This document shows positions 26,389-35,072 of a stretch of 64,000 bases of DNA, one piece after another (position 1 is the first letter of the stretch; each line of letters opens with the position of its first letter). The notes beneath the pieces are model-generated. The model saw only the letters and a program-made list of their open reading frames with translations, was not told the origin of the DNA and did no database searches. Source of the stretch: Myxococcus stipitatus. Its GTDB lineage: Bacteria > Myxococcota > Myxococcia > Myxococcales > Myxococcaceae. The position numbers and the translations under genes were made by a program. The stretch covers positions 3,782,001-3,846,000 of the forward strand of contig NZ_CP102770.1 of assembly GCF_038561935.1 (NCBI RefSeq). The letters are read 5' to 3'.

Positions 26389-27588
26389 ATGCGCACCCCA
26401 TCTCTCGTCCTTCTGTTGACCCTCTCGAGCCTGGTGACCGCCTGCCGCGATGAGCAGGCAGGCCCCAAGCCGCGCACGCAGCGCTTGCCCGAGCCGGCCC
26501 AGGCCCGCCTCCTGGACGCCGCTCCCTCGGACCTGACGTTCCGAGCGGGCACCACCTTCGCCGAAGGCGCGGTGGTGTACCTGGGCTCGAAGGTGACGCC
26601 TCCGAACGCCTCTCCGGGAGAGGAAGTGCGTCTGGCGCACTACTTCCAGGCCCGCCGTCCGCCGCCCCAGGGCTATGGCTTCTTCGTCCACGTGGTCGAC
26701 GACGCGAGCGGCGGGATGCTCATCAACGCGGACCACGAGGTGCAGAACGGCGCCGCGCCCCTGGCTTCGTGGCCCGTGGACAAGGTCATCGAGGATGTCC
26801 ACAGCGTGCCCATGCCCGCCGTGCCCGCGCGAGTGATGCTGGGCTTCTGGCGCGGGGATGCGCGGCTGCCCGTCGACGAGGCCTCCGCGCAGGACGGCGC
26901 CAATCGGATGATGGGCCCTCGGCTGGGGGGCAACGCGGCCGCGGAACTGCCCGAGTACATCGTGCGCCGGGCGAGCGCCGCGCCCACCCTCGATGGCGTG
27001 TTGGACGACGCGGTCTGGAAGTCGGCGACGCCCGTGGTGCTGCGCGGCAGCTTCGATGGACGCGAGGTCCGGCTGCGCACCGAGGCGCGGCTGGCGTACG
27101 ACGATGAGTTCCTCTACGTGGCGTTCGACGCGGAGGACCCCGACGTCTGGGGCACGCTGCGCAAGCGGGATGACCCCATCTACGAGCAGGAGGTGGTGGA
27201 GATCTTCCTCGATGCCAACGCGGATGGCCGGACGTACAACGAGTTGCAGGTGTCACCCCATAACGTCAACTTCGATGCGTCCTTCGTCGCGCGCCGTCAG
27301 GGAATGGACGTGTCGTGGGACTCGGGGATGAAGTCGGCGGTGAAGGTCCGAGGCACGCTCGACGATGCCTCCGACAAGGATGAAGGCTGGTCCGTGGAGA
27401 TGCGCATCCCGTTCGCGAGGCTCTCGGAGGTGCCCCACATTCCCCCGAGGCCCGGGGACCGCTGGCGCTTCAACCTCTACCGCCTGGAGCATCACGGCCG
27501 TCGCACGGTGGAGGGGCAGGCCTTCTCGCCGCTCTTCGTGGGCGACTTCCACGCGCTGCCTCGCTTCGCGTGGCTGACGTTCCAGTAG
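26389..27588 (+). CDS. Lipoprotein with C-terminal CBM9-like domain
   Basis: This 399-residue protein opens with MRTPSLVLLLTLSSLVTAC, a lipoprotein signal with lipobox VTAC at Cys19. The middle (about 45-175) is beta-rich and of unknown family. The last 200 residues match family-9 carbohydrate-binding-like domains of secreted proteins: PTLDGVLDDAVWKSATPV, LYVAFDAEDPD, EVVEIFLDANADG and the final RFNLYRLE. Such domains often bind saccharides, but here the module may be structural. It is a single gene, convergent with the small gene at 27607. Confidence 0.75.
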   Translation: MRTPSLVLLLTLSSLVTACRDEQAGPKPRTQRLPEPAQARLLDAAPSDLTFRAGTTFAEGAVVYLGSKVTPPNASPGEEVRLAHYFQARRPPPQGYGFFVHVVDDASGGMLINADHEVQNGAAPLASWPVDKVIEDVHSVPMPAVPARVMLGFWRGDARLPVDEASAQDGANRMMGPRLGGNAAAELPEYIVRRASAAPTLDGVLDDAVWKSATPVVLRGSFDGREVRLRTEARLAYDDEFLYVAFDAEDPDVWGTLRKRDDPIYEQEVVEIFLDANADGRTYNELQVSPHNVNFDASFVARRQGMDVSWDSGMKSAVKVRGTLDDASDKDEGWSVEMRIPFARLSEVPHIPPRPGDRWRFNLYRLEHHGRRTVEGQAFSPLFVGDFHALPRFAWLTFQ

Positions 27589-27606
27589 GGCGGGGCGTCG
27601 TCGCGT

Positions 27607-27897
27607 TCAGCCGTGCGGAGTGATGGACCACTGGGCGTCCGCCACGGACCGCTCAGCGGGGTCCCCGAGGAAGCGGAGGAACCCCTGGAGCTCCAGCGTG
27701 TCGATGAGCTCCTCGGCCTCTTGTTGGGAGTAACCCTTCAGGTCCACGAGCATGTCGCGCATGAGCGACTTGCCACGCAGGTAGCCCACGGGCTCTCCAG
27801 GGCCGAGCGCGTCCTTCAGGTCCGCGGTGAGTTGCCGCAGGTCGATGTCCTCGGGATTCATCGGCTCAACGATGGGAATGCCGTCCATCGTCGGCAA
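27607..27897 (-). CDS. Small acidic protein of unknown function, overlapping comEC
   Basis: This 96-residue product lies at the 3' end of comEC, which it overlaps by 32 bases. A strong GGAGGAG sits 7 bases upstream of a TTG at 27897, which favours this rare start over the ATG at 27888. The sequence is helical and acidic (DIDLRQLTADLKDAL and GYSQQEAEELIDTLE), with no membrane segment or Cys. It is probably co-transcribed and translationally coupled with comEC. I do not recognise the family. Confidence 0.6.
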   Translation of the reverse strand: MPTMDGIPIVEPMNPEDIDLRQLTADLKDALGPGEPVGYLRGKSLMRDMLVDLKGYSQQEAEELIDTLELQGFLRFLGDPAERSVADAQWSITPHG

Positions 27898-30328
27898 GTC
27901 GAGGCTCCTCCAAGGGCGGCTCGCGCGTCAGGTGAGAGAGCAGCCGGACATCCCGGCCATCGCTCTCCACCGTGACGGCTCCGTCGAGGTCCGTCCTCCA
28001 ACACTCGCTGCCCAGGGCTCTGTAGCGGTCCTCCACCTCGGGATGCGGAAAGCCGAAGCGATTGCGACGGCCGACGCAGAAGACCACGTAGCGGGGACGG
28101 GCTTGCTCCAACAGGGCCTGGGTGGACGAGGTTCGTGAGCCGTGGTGCGGGGCCTTCATCACCGTCACCGGGCCCACTGTTTCCGCGAGCTGCTCCTCCG
28201 CATCGTGCTCCACGTCTCCGGGCAGGAGGACCGTGACGTCGCCATGGCGGACTCTCAGCACCACGCTTCGGTCGTTCACGCCCTCCAGCAGCTCGCGCTC
28301 CGCGGCCTCGGGCGGGCCCAACACCTCCAGCGTGGCCTCACCCAGTGTCAGCGCGGGATGACCTGCCTCCACTTCCTCGACGAGGGCATCCCGTGCCGCG
28401 GCGACCACCTGTCGGGAGAGCGGACCACCTTCGTCTCCCGCGGGAAGCCACAGGCGCTCGGTGGGGATGCTGCCCAACGTGGAGACCAGCCCCAGCGCAT
28501 GGTCCGGATGCGGATGGGACAACACCGCGAGGTCCAGGCGGGAGATGCCCTGATGGCGCAGATAGGGCAGCACGAAGCGAGTCCCCGTGTCCGCGCCACC
28601 GGGCGCCCCGCCACCATCGACGAGCGCGTGATGTCCGTCGGAGCTGAGCACCACCGCGTCGCCCTGGCCCACGGAGAGGAAGGTGACCCGCAGCCCGGGC
28701 TGAGGCAGGAGCCTGGGAACGAACACCGCGGCCACGAGCGCGACGGGGGCAAGCCATCCGCCCAGACGCCACCGTCCCGTGCCCAGGGCCCACGACAAGA
28801 GCCCCAGCGCGTACAGCGCGGACCAACCGCCGAGCGAAGGCACCTCCACCGACGCCAAGGGCATGGCGGCGAACACACGCGTGAGCCACAGCAGCACCTC
28901 CGACGCCCAGGCGCCGACCCACAGCACGGGAGTCGCAAGGGGAGGGGCGACGACGAACAGCGCGGCGCCACCGGCGGCCACTCCGGTGAGCAGGCCGCAG
29001 AGGGGCAGGGCGACGACGTTGGAGATGAGCCCCGCCAGGCTCACCCGTCCGAACGCCCAGGCGACGACGGGAAGTCCCGCCAGCGTGGCCGCGGCGCTCG
29101 CGCACAACGTCTGCGCCACGGACTCGCGAGCCTTGCCCCAGAGTCGGACCCATCGTCGCTGCTCACCGGGGGCTGGAGGTGAGAGGGGCAGGGCCAGCCT
29201 CAGGGCCGGCACGAGCAGCACCAGACCCAGCACCGCGAGGAACGACAGTCGCAAGGACAGGTCCTCGACACTGGAGGGGGCCCACATCACGAGCACCAGG
29301 GCCGCCGCCGCGAGGCCATTCAACCCATCCGCGCGCTTCCACCACGACAGCCCCAGCAGCACCACCGTGGCCATCACCGCCGAGCGCACCGCTGGAGGCT
29401 GGCTTCCGGTGAACAGCACATAGGCCCAGACGAAGGGCACCGCGGCGGGAGCCGCCACCCGGCGGGCGTCGACCTTCCGCCATCGTTCTCCCGCTCGCAC
29501 CAGCAGACGGCGAAGCAGCGCGAGGGTCATCAGCGCCAGGGCCGCGACGTGCAGACCGCTCACGCTCAGCACATGCGCGAGCCCCGCTTTCGAGAAGGCC
29601 TCCTCCCACGCCGCATCCAGCTCCGCGCGCCGCCCCGCGGCCAACGTGAGGAAGAGCGCTGCCGCGTCGCGAGAGGGCGCCAGCCGATGGGTGGCCTCCG
29701 CCAACCGCTCTCGTGTGTCCTCCACCTCCCAGCGCCACCCTGGCGCTCGGGACAACACCAGCACGGCCTGCGCATCCGCTGTCGCCAGGAAGGCCACGCC
29801 CTGCCGCCATCGGACCGACGAGAAGTCCTTCTCCCCGGGGTTGGCCGCGGGGGCATGCGGCGTCAGCCGAGCCGTGGCGCGCAGGCGCTGTCCCGGCAGC
29901 AATGGGGGCGGGGAGGAACCCCGCAGCGTCAGGTTCACCTTGAACCGGCCGCTCTCGAGCGCCGCGTCTCCAGGCCCCGCTCGCGCCACCGCGAGCCTCA
30001 CGCGGGTGGCCCCCTCCAAGGCATCCACGCGCTCCACCTCGCCCTCCACGACGGCGTCTCCACCTCGAGCCAGCGAAGGGGGCACCTGGGTGCGTGCCTC
30101 CCAGCGCGCCAGGCCGACTCCAGCCAGCCCGAGGGCGCCTAGCATCGCCAGATGGGCACCAGGCAGCCGGGCGAGCGCCAGTCCGACCAGTCCTAGGAAA
30201 ACCCCGCAGACCAGAAATAGCTCCGCGGAGGCGTCCGTTCTTGGTGCCCAGAGAGCGCCCAGCAGCAAGCTCAACGAGGGAAAGAAGAGGGGACGCGTCC
30301 CCAGGTCGCGCCACGCGTAACGATCCAC
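27866..30328 (-). CDS. comEC: ComEC/Rec2 DNA-uptake channel
   Basis: The call uses the GTG at 30328 (820 residues); an in-frame start at 30400 would add 24 residues. Several N-terminal hydrophobic helices precede a beta-rich OB-like part. The Competence-domain membrane bundle follows, with GLAHVLSVSGLHVAAL (a typical ComEC signature) and SQPPAVRSAVMA. The C-terminal 260 residues are a metallo-beta-lactamase domain with SVGQGDAVVL, LVDGGG and LSHPHPDHALG. ComEC forms the inner-membrane channel for single-stranded DNA in natural transformation, and the MBL domain is thought to degrade the non-transported strand. It diverges from cdnL. Confidence 0.92.
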   Translation of the reverse strand: MDRYAWRDLGTRPLFFPSLSLLLGALWAPRTDASAELFLVCGVFLGLVGLALARLPGAHLAMLGALGLAGVGLARWEARTQVPPSLARGGDAVVEGEVERVDALEGATRVRLAVARAGPGDAALESGRFKVNLTLRGSSPPPLLPGQRLRATARLTPHAPAANPGEKDFSSVRWRQGVAFLATADAQAVLVLSRAPGWRWEVEDTRERLAEATHRLAPSRDAAALFLTLAAGRRAELDAAWEEAFSKAGLAHVLSVSGLHVAALALMTLALLRRLLVRAGERWRKVDARRVAAPAAVPFVWAYVLFTGSQPPAVRSAVMATVVLLGLSWWKRADGLNGLAAAALVLVMWAPSSVEDLSLRLSFLAVLGLVLLVPALRLALPLSPPAPGEQRRWVRLWGKARESVAQTLCASAAATLAGLPVVAWAFGRVSLAGLISNVVALPLCGLLTGVAAGGAALFVVAPPLATPVLWVGAWASEVLLWLTRVFAAMPLASVEVPSLGGWSALYALGLLSWALGTGRWRLGGWLAPVALVAAVFVPRLLPQPGLRVTFLSVGQGDAVVLSSDGHHALVDGGGAPGGADTGTRFVLPYLRHQGISRLDLAVLSHPHPDHALGLVSTLGSIPTERLWLPAGDEGGPLSRQVVAAARDALVEEVEAGHPALTLGEATLEVLGPPEAAERELLEGVNDRSVVLRVRHGDVTVLLPGDVEHDAEEQLAETVGPVTVMKAPHHGSRTSSTQALLEQARPRYVVFCVGRRNRFGFPHPEVEDRYRALGSECWRTDLDGAVTVESDGRDVRLLSHLTREPPLEEPRLADDGRHSHR

Positions 30329-30375
30329 CGACCACCCCGCCCAACACCGTCCGTCACGCCGACTCGCACACTGGG

Positions 30376-30402
30376 CGTTGTCGCGTACGAAAACCGACAA
30401 CG
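30376..30402 (+). promoter_or_regulatory. Inverted repeat between comEC and cdnL
   Basis: CGTTGTCG (30376-30383) and CGACAACG (30395-30402) form a perfect 8-bp dyad with an 11-base spacer, about 120 bases before the cdnL start. It could be an operator for either divergent gene. The fact that it lies between them favours the shorter comEC start. Confidence 0.3.
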
Positions 30403-30519
30403 TAGTCGGGCGCGTTCTGGGTGGTCAAGGCGATATCGTTGCCCGTGGATGTGGTTTGTGGTAGTTGTGCCCGGCTTGTTGATGGAAGGCCGGGAGCGAG
30501 TCTTTCAAGGAGGCAGTTA

Positions 30520-31014
30520 GTGCAGACCAGCTTCAAGACTGGTGACAAGGCGGTTTATCCAGGCCAGGGCGTCGGTGAGGTGATGGGTATCGAGCACACC
30601 GAGGTGGCCGGGCAGCGCCAGTCGTTCTACGTGCTGCGCATCCTGGAGAACGGGATGCGGATCATGATCCCGATCAACAAGGTCGGGTCGGTCGGCCTCC
30701 GTGAGATCATCAGCGAGGAGGATGTGAAGCAGGTCTATTCCATCCTCCGGGAGAAGGACATCTCGGTTGACTCCACCACCTGGAACCGTCGGTACCGGGA
30801 GTACATGGAGAAGATCAAGACGGGCTCCGTCTTCGAGATCGCCGAGGTGCTTCGCGATCTGTACCTCCTGAAGGGCGACAAGGATCTGTCCTTCGGTGAG
30901 CGCAAGATGCTCGATACGGCGCGCTCGCTGCTGATCAAGGAGCTGTCGCTCGCGAAGGATTGCTCCGAGGAAGAGATCGAGTCGGACCTGAAGAAGATCT
31001 TCAACCTCGCCTGA
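30520..31014 (+). CDS. cdnL: CdnL, CarD-like RNA polymerase-binding transcription factor
   Basis: The product is 164 residues from the GTG at 30520, which has AAGGAGG 6 bases upstream; a longer in-frame extension lacks support. It has the CarD_CdnL_TRCF N-terminal Tudor-like domain (FKTGDKAVYPGQGVG to about residue 65) that binds the RNA polymerase beta subunit. The C-terminal helical domain contains Trp88 in TTWNRRYREYM, which stabilises open promoter complexes. In Myxococcus xanthus CdnL is essential and activates rRNA and other sigma-A promoters. The length and sequence match that protein, not the longer HMGA-like CarD. It is monocistronic and followed by a clear terminator. Confidence 0.96.
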   Translation: MQTSFKTGDKAVYPGQGVGEVMGIEHTEVAGQRQSFYVLRILENGMRIMIPINKVGSVGLREIISEEDVKQVYSILREKDISVDSTTWNRRYREYMEKIKTGSVFEIAEVLRDLYLLKGDKDLSFGERKMLDTARSLLIKELSLAKDCSEEEIESDLKKIFNLA

Positions 31015-31043
31015 CGTGGGCGAGCGGAGGTCCGAGACTTCCA

Positions 31044-31084
31044 CCCCGGGTTCCCGCGAAGGGAGCTCGGGGTTTCGTCTTTCT
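31044..31084 (+). terminator. Rho-independent terminator of cdnL
   Basis: CCCCGGGTTCCC (31044-31055) pairs with GGGAGCTCGGGG (31061-31072) around a GCGAA loop. TTTCGTCTTTCT follows. It starts 30 bases after the cdnL stop and is the most canonical terminator in the window. Confidence 0.8.
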
Positions 31085-31089
31085 GCGTC

Positions 31090-31749
31090 ATGACTGAGTC
31101 GTCCCAATCCACGTCGGCCCAGGCCGAGCGGGACCTGCGCATCGCCGAGCTGGAGTCCCGGCTCGCGCGGAGGCGCCTGGGGGTCCGTCCGCTCGCGTCC
31201 GTGATGGCCATCGCGGTGAGCCTGTCGCTCGTGCTGATGCAGCGGCGGGAGCTGGCGTACTTCTTCTCCTCGCCCGTTCCCCTGACGCTGGGCGTGGAGG
31301 GGGAGTACCGCTTCGACGCGCTGGCCTCCAATCGCTATGCGCAGGTGCACGGCATCCCCACGGCGCGAGGCGCGTACGAGCAGGCGGGGGCGGGCCTGTT
31401 CGTGCTGGTGGGGCTGCGCGAGTCCCCGTTCGTGGTGCGCAGGGCCACGTTGCCCGGAGAGGAGTGGGTGACGGGCCGGGCGCCGCCGCCACCCGACGCG
31501 AGGCCCTTCGCCGTTCGAGGCCGGCTGCTCGCGGAAGAAGAGGCGCCGCGCTATCGCGACGCGCTCACGTTGCTGCGGGACATGGGGGAGCTCCAGCCCC
31601 ACGACGGCCAGGTGTGGCTCATCGTCGAGGGCGAGCGTCCGCGCGAGGACCGAGGGTTGGTGCTGGTGGCACTCGCGCTCGTGGCGTTCGCCGTGCTCAA
31701 CGCCATCCTGCTCATCAAGGGGCTGTCGCGGCGCTATCGAGGCGCCTGA
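31090..31749 (+). CDS. Two-helix membrane protein of unknown function
   Basis: This 219-residue protein has a charged N-terminus with a short coiled-coil-like stretch (ERDLRIAELESRLARRR). A membrane helix lies near 36-52, a globular region of about 130 residues follows, and a second helix sits at about 190-210 before a basic tail. The topology suggests a periplasmic loop held by both ends. Its last 35 bases overlap the convergent FHA gene. The family is not recognised. Confidence 0.65.
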   Translation: MTESSQSTSAQAERDLRIAELESRLARRRLGVRPLASVMAIAVSLSLVLMQRRELAYFFSSPVPLTLGVEGEYRFDALASNRYAQVHGIPTARGAYEQAGAGLFVLVGLRESPFVVRRATLPGEEWVTGRAPPPPDARPFAVRGRLLAEEEAPRYRDALTLLRDMGELQPHDGQVWLIVEGERPREDRGLVLVALALVAFAVLNAILLIKGLSRRYRGA

Positions 31750-33400
31750 GGCCCTCGATGGCCAACCGGTTGTCCTTGTCGTTCTTCAGCGCCTGCGTGT
31801 ACGCCTCACGGGCCGCGTCCGGATTCCGCGCCTTCACGTGCTCCTTGCCCAGGCGCACGTACAAGTCGGAGAGCTGCTTGCGGAGCTCCGGCCCCTGCTG
31901 GCTCCATCCCTTCGCGAGCTCCTGGTCGACGCGGACCGCGATGGTGAGCTGGGAGATGGCGCGGGCGGTGTCCTCCTTCGCGAGCGCCTTGTTCATCTCG
32001 CTCAATGCGGAGTCGAAGCGGGACAGCTGTGCGTGGAGCGTGTTGAACCTGCCGGCCTTGGCGAGCTCGAGCGCCGCGGAGACGTTGTTGGCTTCGTAGA
32101 GGCGCAGGACTTCCGCCTCCGTGGTGGGGCCGGTCGGCTTGCCGCTCCGAGGCTTCGTGCTCGCGCCGTTCTTCGCGACGGTCGATGCTCCGCTATCGGT
32201 CGGGTCCGGGAACGCGGCCACTTCGCCATTGGCGACACGCTGGGCGCTCACCGGCGCGGTGCCGCGAGAGGGCGCCCGCGTCACGCCCGCGGAGAGGTCG
32301 CGAACGCCCGTCTCCTTGCTTGGATTGGTGGAAGGGGCCAAGGCCTCCTCGGGGGCCGAGGTCCGGCCGGCGCTCGTGCCGGAGGCGATATCACGAGCAC
32401 TGAGTCCTCCCGTGCCCGAAGTCGCGGCGCCCGACGGGGCCGTCACTCGCCTGGTGCCTGCGGCGATGTCGCGAGCGCTCACTCCCGTGTTCGTCGGAGC
32501 CCTGTCTTCTCCTGCCGCACGCGAGGACTCGGTGCGCGTGCCTTCCGGAGGCCGCGTGTTGCTCGGGTCCACGAGGAGCGGGCGTTCGGTGTCCGCTGGA
32601 GTGGCTCCGGACGACGGCGCCGGGCTCGACGCGGAGGGGCGCGCCGTGCGAGCCGTCTCGTCGGTGGACACGGTGCGATTCGAGTTCAGTCCCACCGCGA
32701 GCACGGTGAACAGCGCGGCCACGGCGGAGCCCAGCCCCGCCGCGACGAGGCCCACGCCCAGAGGGCTCAGCCCCCGCTTGCGAGGCGCGGGAGTGGCGAC
32801 GTCGCCCACGAAGGCGGGGAGCCCCGCGGCGGGAGTCCCACCCGGGCCTCGCAGCCGCATCATCGCGTTGCCCAGGGTGATTTCGTCGCCCGACATCACC
32901 TCGACTTCATCTGTTATCCGGTTGCGATTGATGAAGGTGCCGTTCTGGCTGCCCAGGTCCTTCAGGAAGATCTGGTCGCCCTTCCGGGTGACCTGCGCGT
33001 GGCGGCGGCTGATGGACGGGTGCTGGAGGCGCAGGTCCGACGAGGAGGAGCGCCCCAGGACCAGCGTTCCTGGCTGCACGGGCACGAGCTGTCCGGCGCC
33101 GGGGCCTCGCTCGACGTAGAGGAAGGCGGGGGGATGGCCGGGGTTCGAGTACTCGCGGCCCCAGTCGAACTTGGCTGACAGCTCGCGGTCGCCGCGCTCA
33201 CGGCCCCTGCCTCCGCCCTGGCGCGTCGGCTTGCGCGAGCCCGCGGGGAACTGGGGCACCCGCTGGGGACGCGGGTCATCCGCCTGGAGCGGCGCCACCT
33301 CGTCGTCGTCGAAGGGCAACTCCACGTCGGAGTCCTTCGGCGCCTGCGTACCCGGTGGACGGGGAGGGCGGGGCGGGCGCTTGGGATTCGGTGGAGCCAT
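31715..33400 (-). CDS. FHA-domain protein with membrane helix and repeat-bearing periplasmic region
   Basis: Starting at ATG 33400 (33409 is possible), the product has 561 residues. The first 85 residues are Pro/Arg/Asp-rich and disordered. An FHA domain follows (about 92-180) with VLGRSSSSDLRL, SISRRHA and GSQNGTFINRN. A membrane helix (about 212-235) separates it from a Ser/Thr/Ala-rich segment. That segment holds four short repeats of the form SARDIAxG (coded in 32218-32490). The last 130 residues are helical and TPR-like (NPDAAREAYTQALKND). The FHA part would read phosphothreonine in the cytosol while the rest extends outward. Divergent from cysS. Confidence 0.8.
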   Translation of the reverse strand: MAPPNPKRPPRPPRPPGTQAPKDSDVELPFDDDEVAPLQADDPRPQRVPQFPAGSRKPTRQGGGRGRERGDRELSAKFDWGREYSNPGHPPAFLYVERGPGAGQLVPVQPGTLVLGRSSSSDLRLQHPSISRRHAQVTRKGDQIFLKDLGSQNGTFINRNRITDEVEVMSGDEITLGNAMMRLRGPGGTPAAGLPAFVGDVATPAPRKRGLSPLGVGLVAAGLGSAVAALFTVLAVGLNSNRTVSTDETARTARPSASSPAPSSGATPADTERPLLVDPSNTRPPEGTRTESSRAAGEDRAPTNTGVSARDIAAGTRRVTAPSGAATSGTGGLSARDIASGTSAGRTSAPEEALAPSTNPSKETGVRDLSAGVTRAPSRGTAPVSAQRVANGEVAAFPDPTDSGASTVAKNGASTKPRSGKPTGPTTEAEVLRLYEANNVSAALELAKAGRFNTLHAQLSRFDSALSEMNKALAKEDTARAISQLTIAVRVDQELAKGWSQQGPELRKQLSDLYVRLGKEHVKARNPDAAREAYTQALKNDKDNRLAIEGLRRLDSAATAP

Positions 33401-33549
33401 GAACACCATTCTCGCTGATTGAGGACCGGGTGGAAGGTTCTCAGGCTGGAGCCGTTCGAAGTTGTCCAGGGCCGTGTGAATGCTGGCCTGTTTCAGGACC
33501 GGGAATCTAGAGTAGCGGCCACACACACAATGACGGACCCCCACGAGGA

Positions 33550-35028
33550 ATGGCGAAAGTGACTCCCGCACCCATCCGGCTCTTCAACACGATGTCCATG
33601 CAGAAGGAGCTGCTGGAGCCCGCTGTCCCGGGCTGCGTGGGGGTCTACGTCTGTGGTCCCACTGTCTACAGTTACATTCATATCGGGAATGCTCGCACCT
33701 TCACGTCCTTCGACGTGGTGGTCCGCTACCTTCGGTACCGCGGCTACTCGGTTCGCTATGTCCGGAACTTCACGGACGTGGACGACAAAATCATCAAGGC
33801 CGCCCACGAGACGGGCGAGGCCCCGGTGGCGTTGGCCGCGCGCTACGTGGAGTACTTCCGCGAGGACGCGAAGGCGCTCCACATGGTGGAGCCGGATGTC
33901 GCGCCCAAGGTGAGCGAGCACCTGCCCGAAATCGTCCGCATCATCCAGACGCTGGTGGACAAGGGCTTCGCCTACGAGTCGCAGGGCGACGTGTACTTCT
34001 CGGTTCGCGCGGACAAGGACTACGCGAAGTTGTCCAAGCGCAACCTGGACGACCTGTCCGTCGGCGAGCGCGTGCAGCCCGGAGACCAGAAGCGCGAGCC
34101 GCTCGACTTCGCGCTGTGGAAGGCGGCCAAGCCGGGCGAGCCGTCGTGGGAGAGCCCCTGGGGACTGGGGCGTCCGGGATGGCACATCGAGTGCTCCGCC
34201 ATGAGCGAGAAGTACCTGGGGGAGACCTTCGACATCCACGGCGGGGCGTTGGACCTCATCTTCCCCCACCACGAGAACGAAATCGCCCAGAGCGAGTCCG
34301 CGCACGGCAAGGACCTGGCGAAGTACTGGATGCACTGCGGCTTCCTGGACCTCGAAGGCGCGAAGATGTCCAAGTCGCTGGGCAACGTGGTGCGCCTGCG
34401 CGACGCGCTGGAGAAGGTGGATGCGGAGGCCCTGCGCTTCTTCTTCCTGTCCACGCACTACCGTCACCCGCTTAGCTTCTCCGACAAGGCGCTGGCCGAC
34501 GCGGAAGCGCGCATGGAGTACTTCTACGAGACGCTCCGCAAGGTGGATGAGCGGCTCGCGGGCAAGGACTTCGGCACGGGCCCCGTCCATGGTGACCCGC
34601 ACCGCTTCCTCGCCGAGTTCGAGTGCGCGATGGACGACGACTTCAACAGCGCGGGAGGCCTGGGCGCGTTGTCGGGGCTGTTCGGCCTGATGAACGAGCT
34701 GACCGACAAGCCCCCCGTGAAGGACAAGCCCCTCGTGGGGCGCACGCTCCTCGCGTTGCGTGAGGACGTGCGCAAGGTGTCCGGCGTGCTCGGGCTGTTC
34801 GAGGACGAGGCGGGGGCGTGGCTCCTGCGCCGCCGTGAGCGCGCGGTGCGCGAGCGGGGCATCGACGTGGCGGAGGTGGAGCGGTTGCTGGGCGAGCGGG
34901 CGGCCGCTCGGGCCGCGAAGGACTTCGCCGCGGCGGACCGCGTCAGGGCCACGCTGAAGGAGAAGGGCGTGGAAATCATGGACACGGCTGGCGGCACCTC
35001 GTGGAAGGTGGCGCCGGCGCAGGGCTGA
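33550..35028 (+). CDS. cysS: Cysteinyl-tRNA synthetase
   Basis: The 492-residue product has all class I CysRS landmarks: CGPTVY with zinc-ligand Cys35, HIGN (44-47, the HIGH motif), FTDVDDKII, GWHIECSAM, HHENEIAQSE and KMSKS (272-276). The C-terminal helical anticodon-binding domain ends with the AKDFAAADRVRATL segment. It charges tRNA-Cys with cysteine in the cytosol. The gene is divergent from the FHA gene (149 bases between starts) and ends 44 bases before the M28 peptidase gene. Secure. Confidence 0.98.
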   Translation: MAKVTPAPIRLFNTMSMQKELLEPAVPGCVGVYVCGPTVYSYIHIGNARTFTSFDVVVRYLRYRGYSVRYVRNFTDVDDKIIKAAHETGEAPVALAARYVEYFREDAKALHMVEPDVAPKVSEHLPEIVRIIQTLVDKGFAYESQGDVYFSVRADKDYAKLSKRNLDDLSVGERVQPGDQKREPLDFALWKAAKPGEPSWESPWGLGRPGWHIECSAMSEKYLGETFDIHGGALDLIFPHHENEIAQSESAHGKDLAKYWMHCGFLDLEGAKMSKSLGNVVRLRDALEKVDAEALRFFFLSTHYRHPLSFSDKALADAEARMEYFYETLRKVDERLAGKDFGTGPVHGDPHRFLAEFECAMDDDFNSAGGLGALSGLFGLMNELTDKPPVKDKPLVGRTLLALREDVRKVSGVLGLFEDEAGAWLLRRRERAVRERGIDVAEVERLLGERAAARAAKDFAAADRVRATLKEKGVEIMDTAGGTSWKVAPAQG

Positions 35029-35072
35029 TGGGCTGCGGTGCCCCGGGCCTTCGTGTTAGGGCTCGGGGTACC

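Noticed and set aside
30421-30519. 33-residue N-terminal extension of CdnL
   Set aside because: The GTG at 30520 has an excellent AAGGAGG 6 bases upstream and gives the 164-residue family length.
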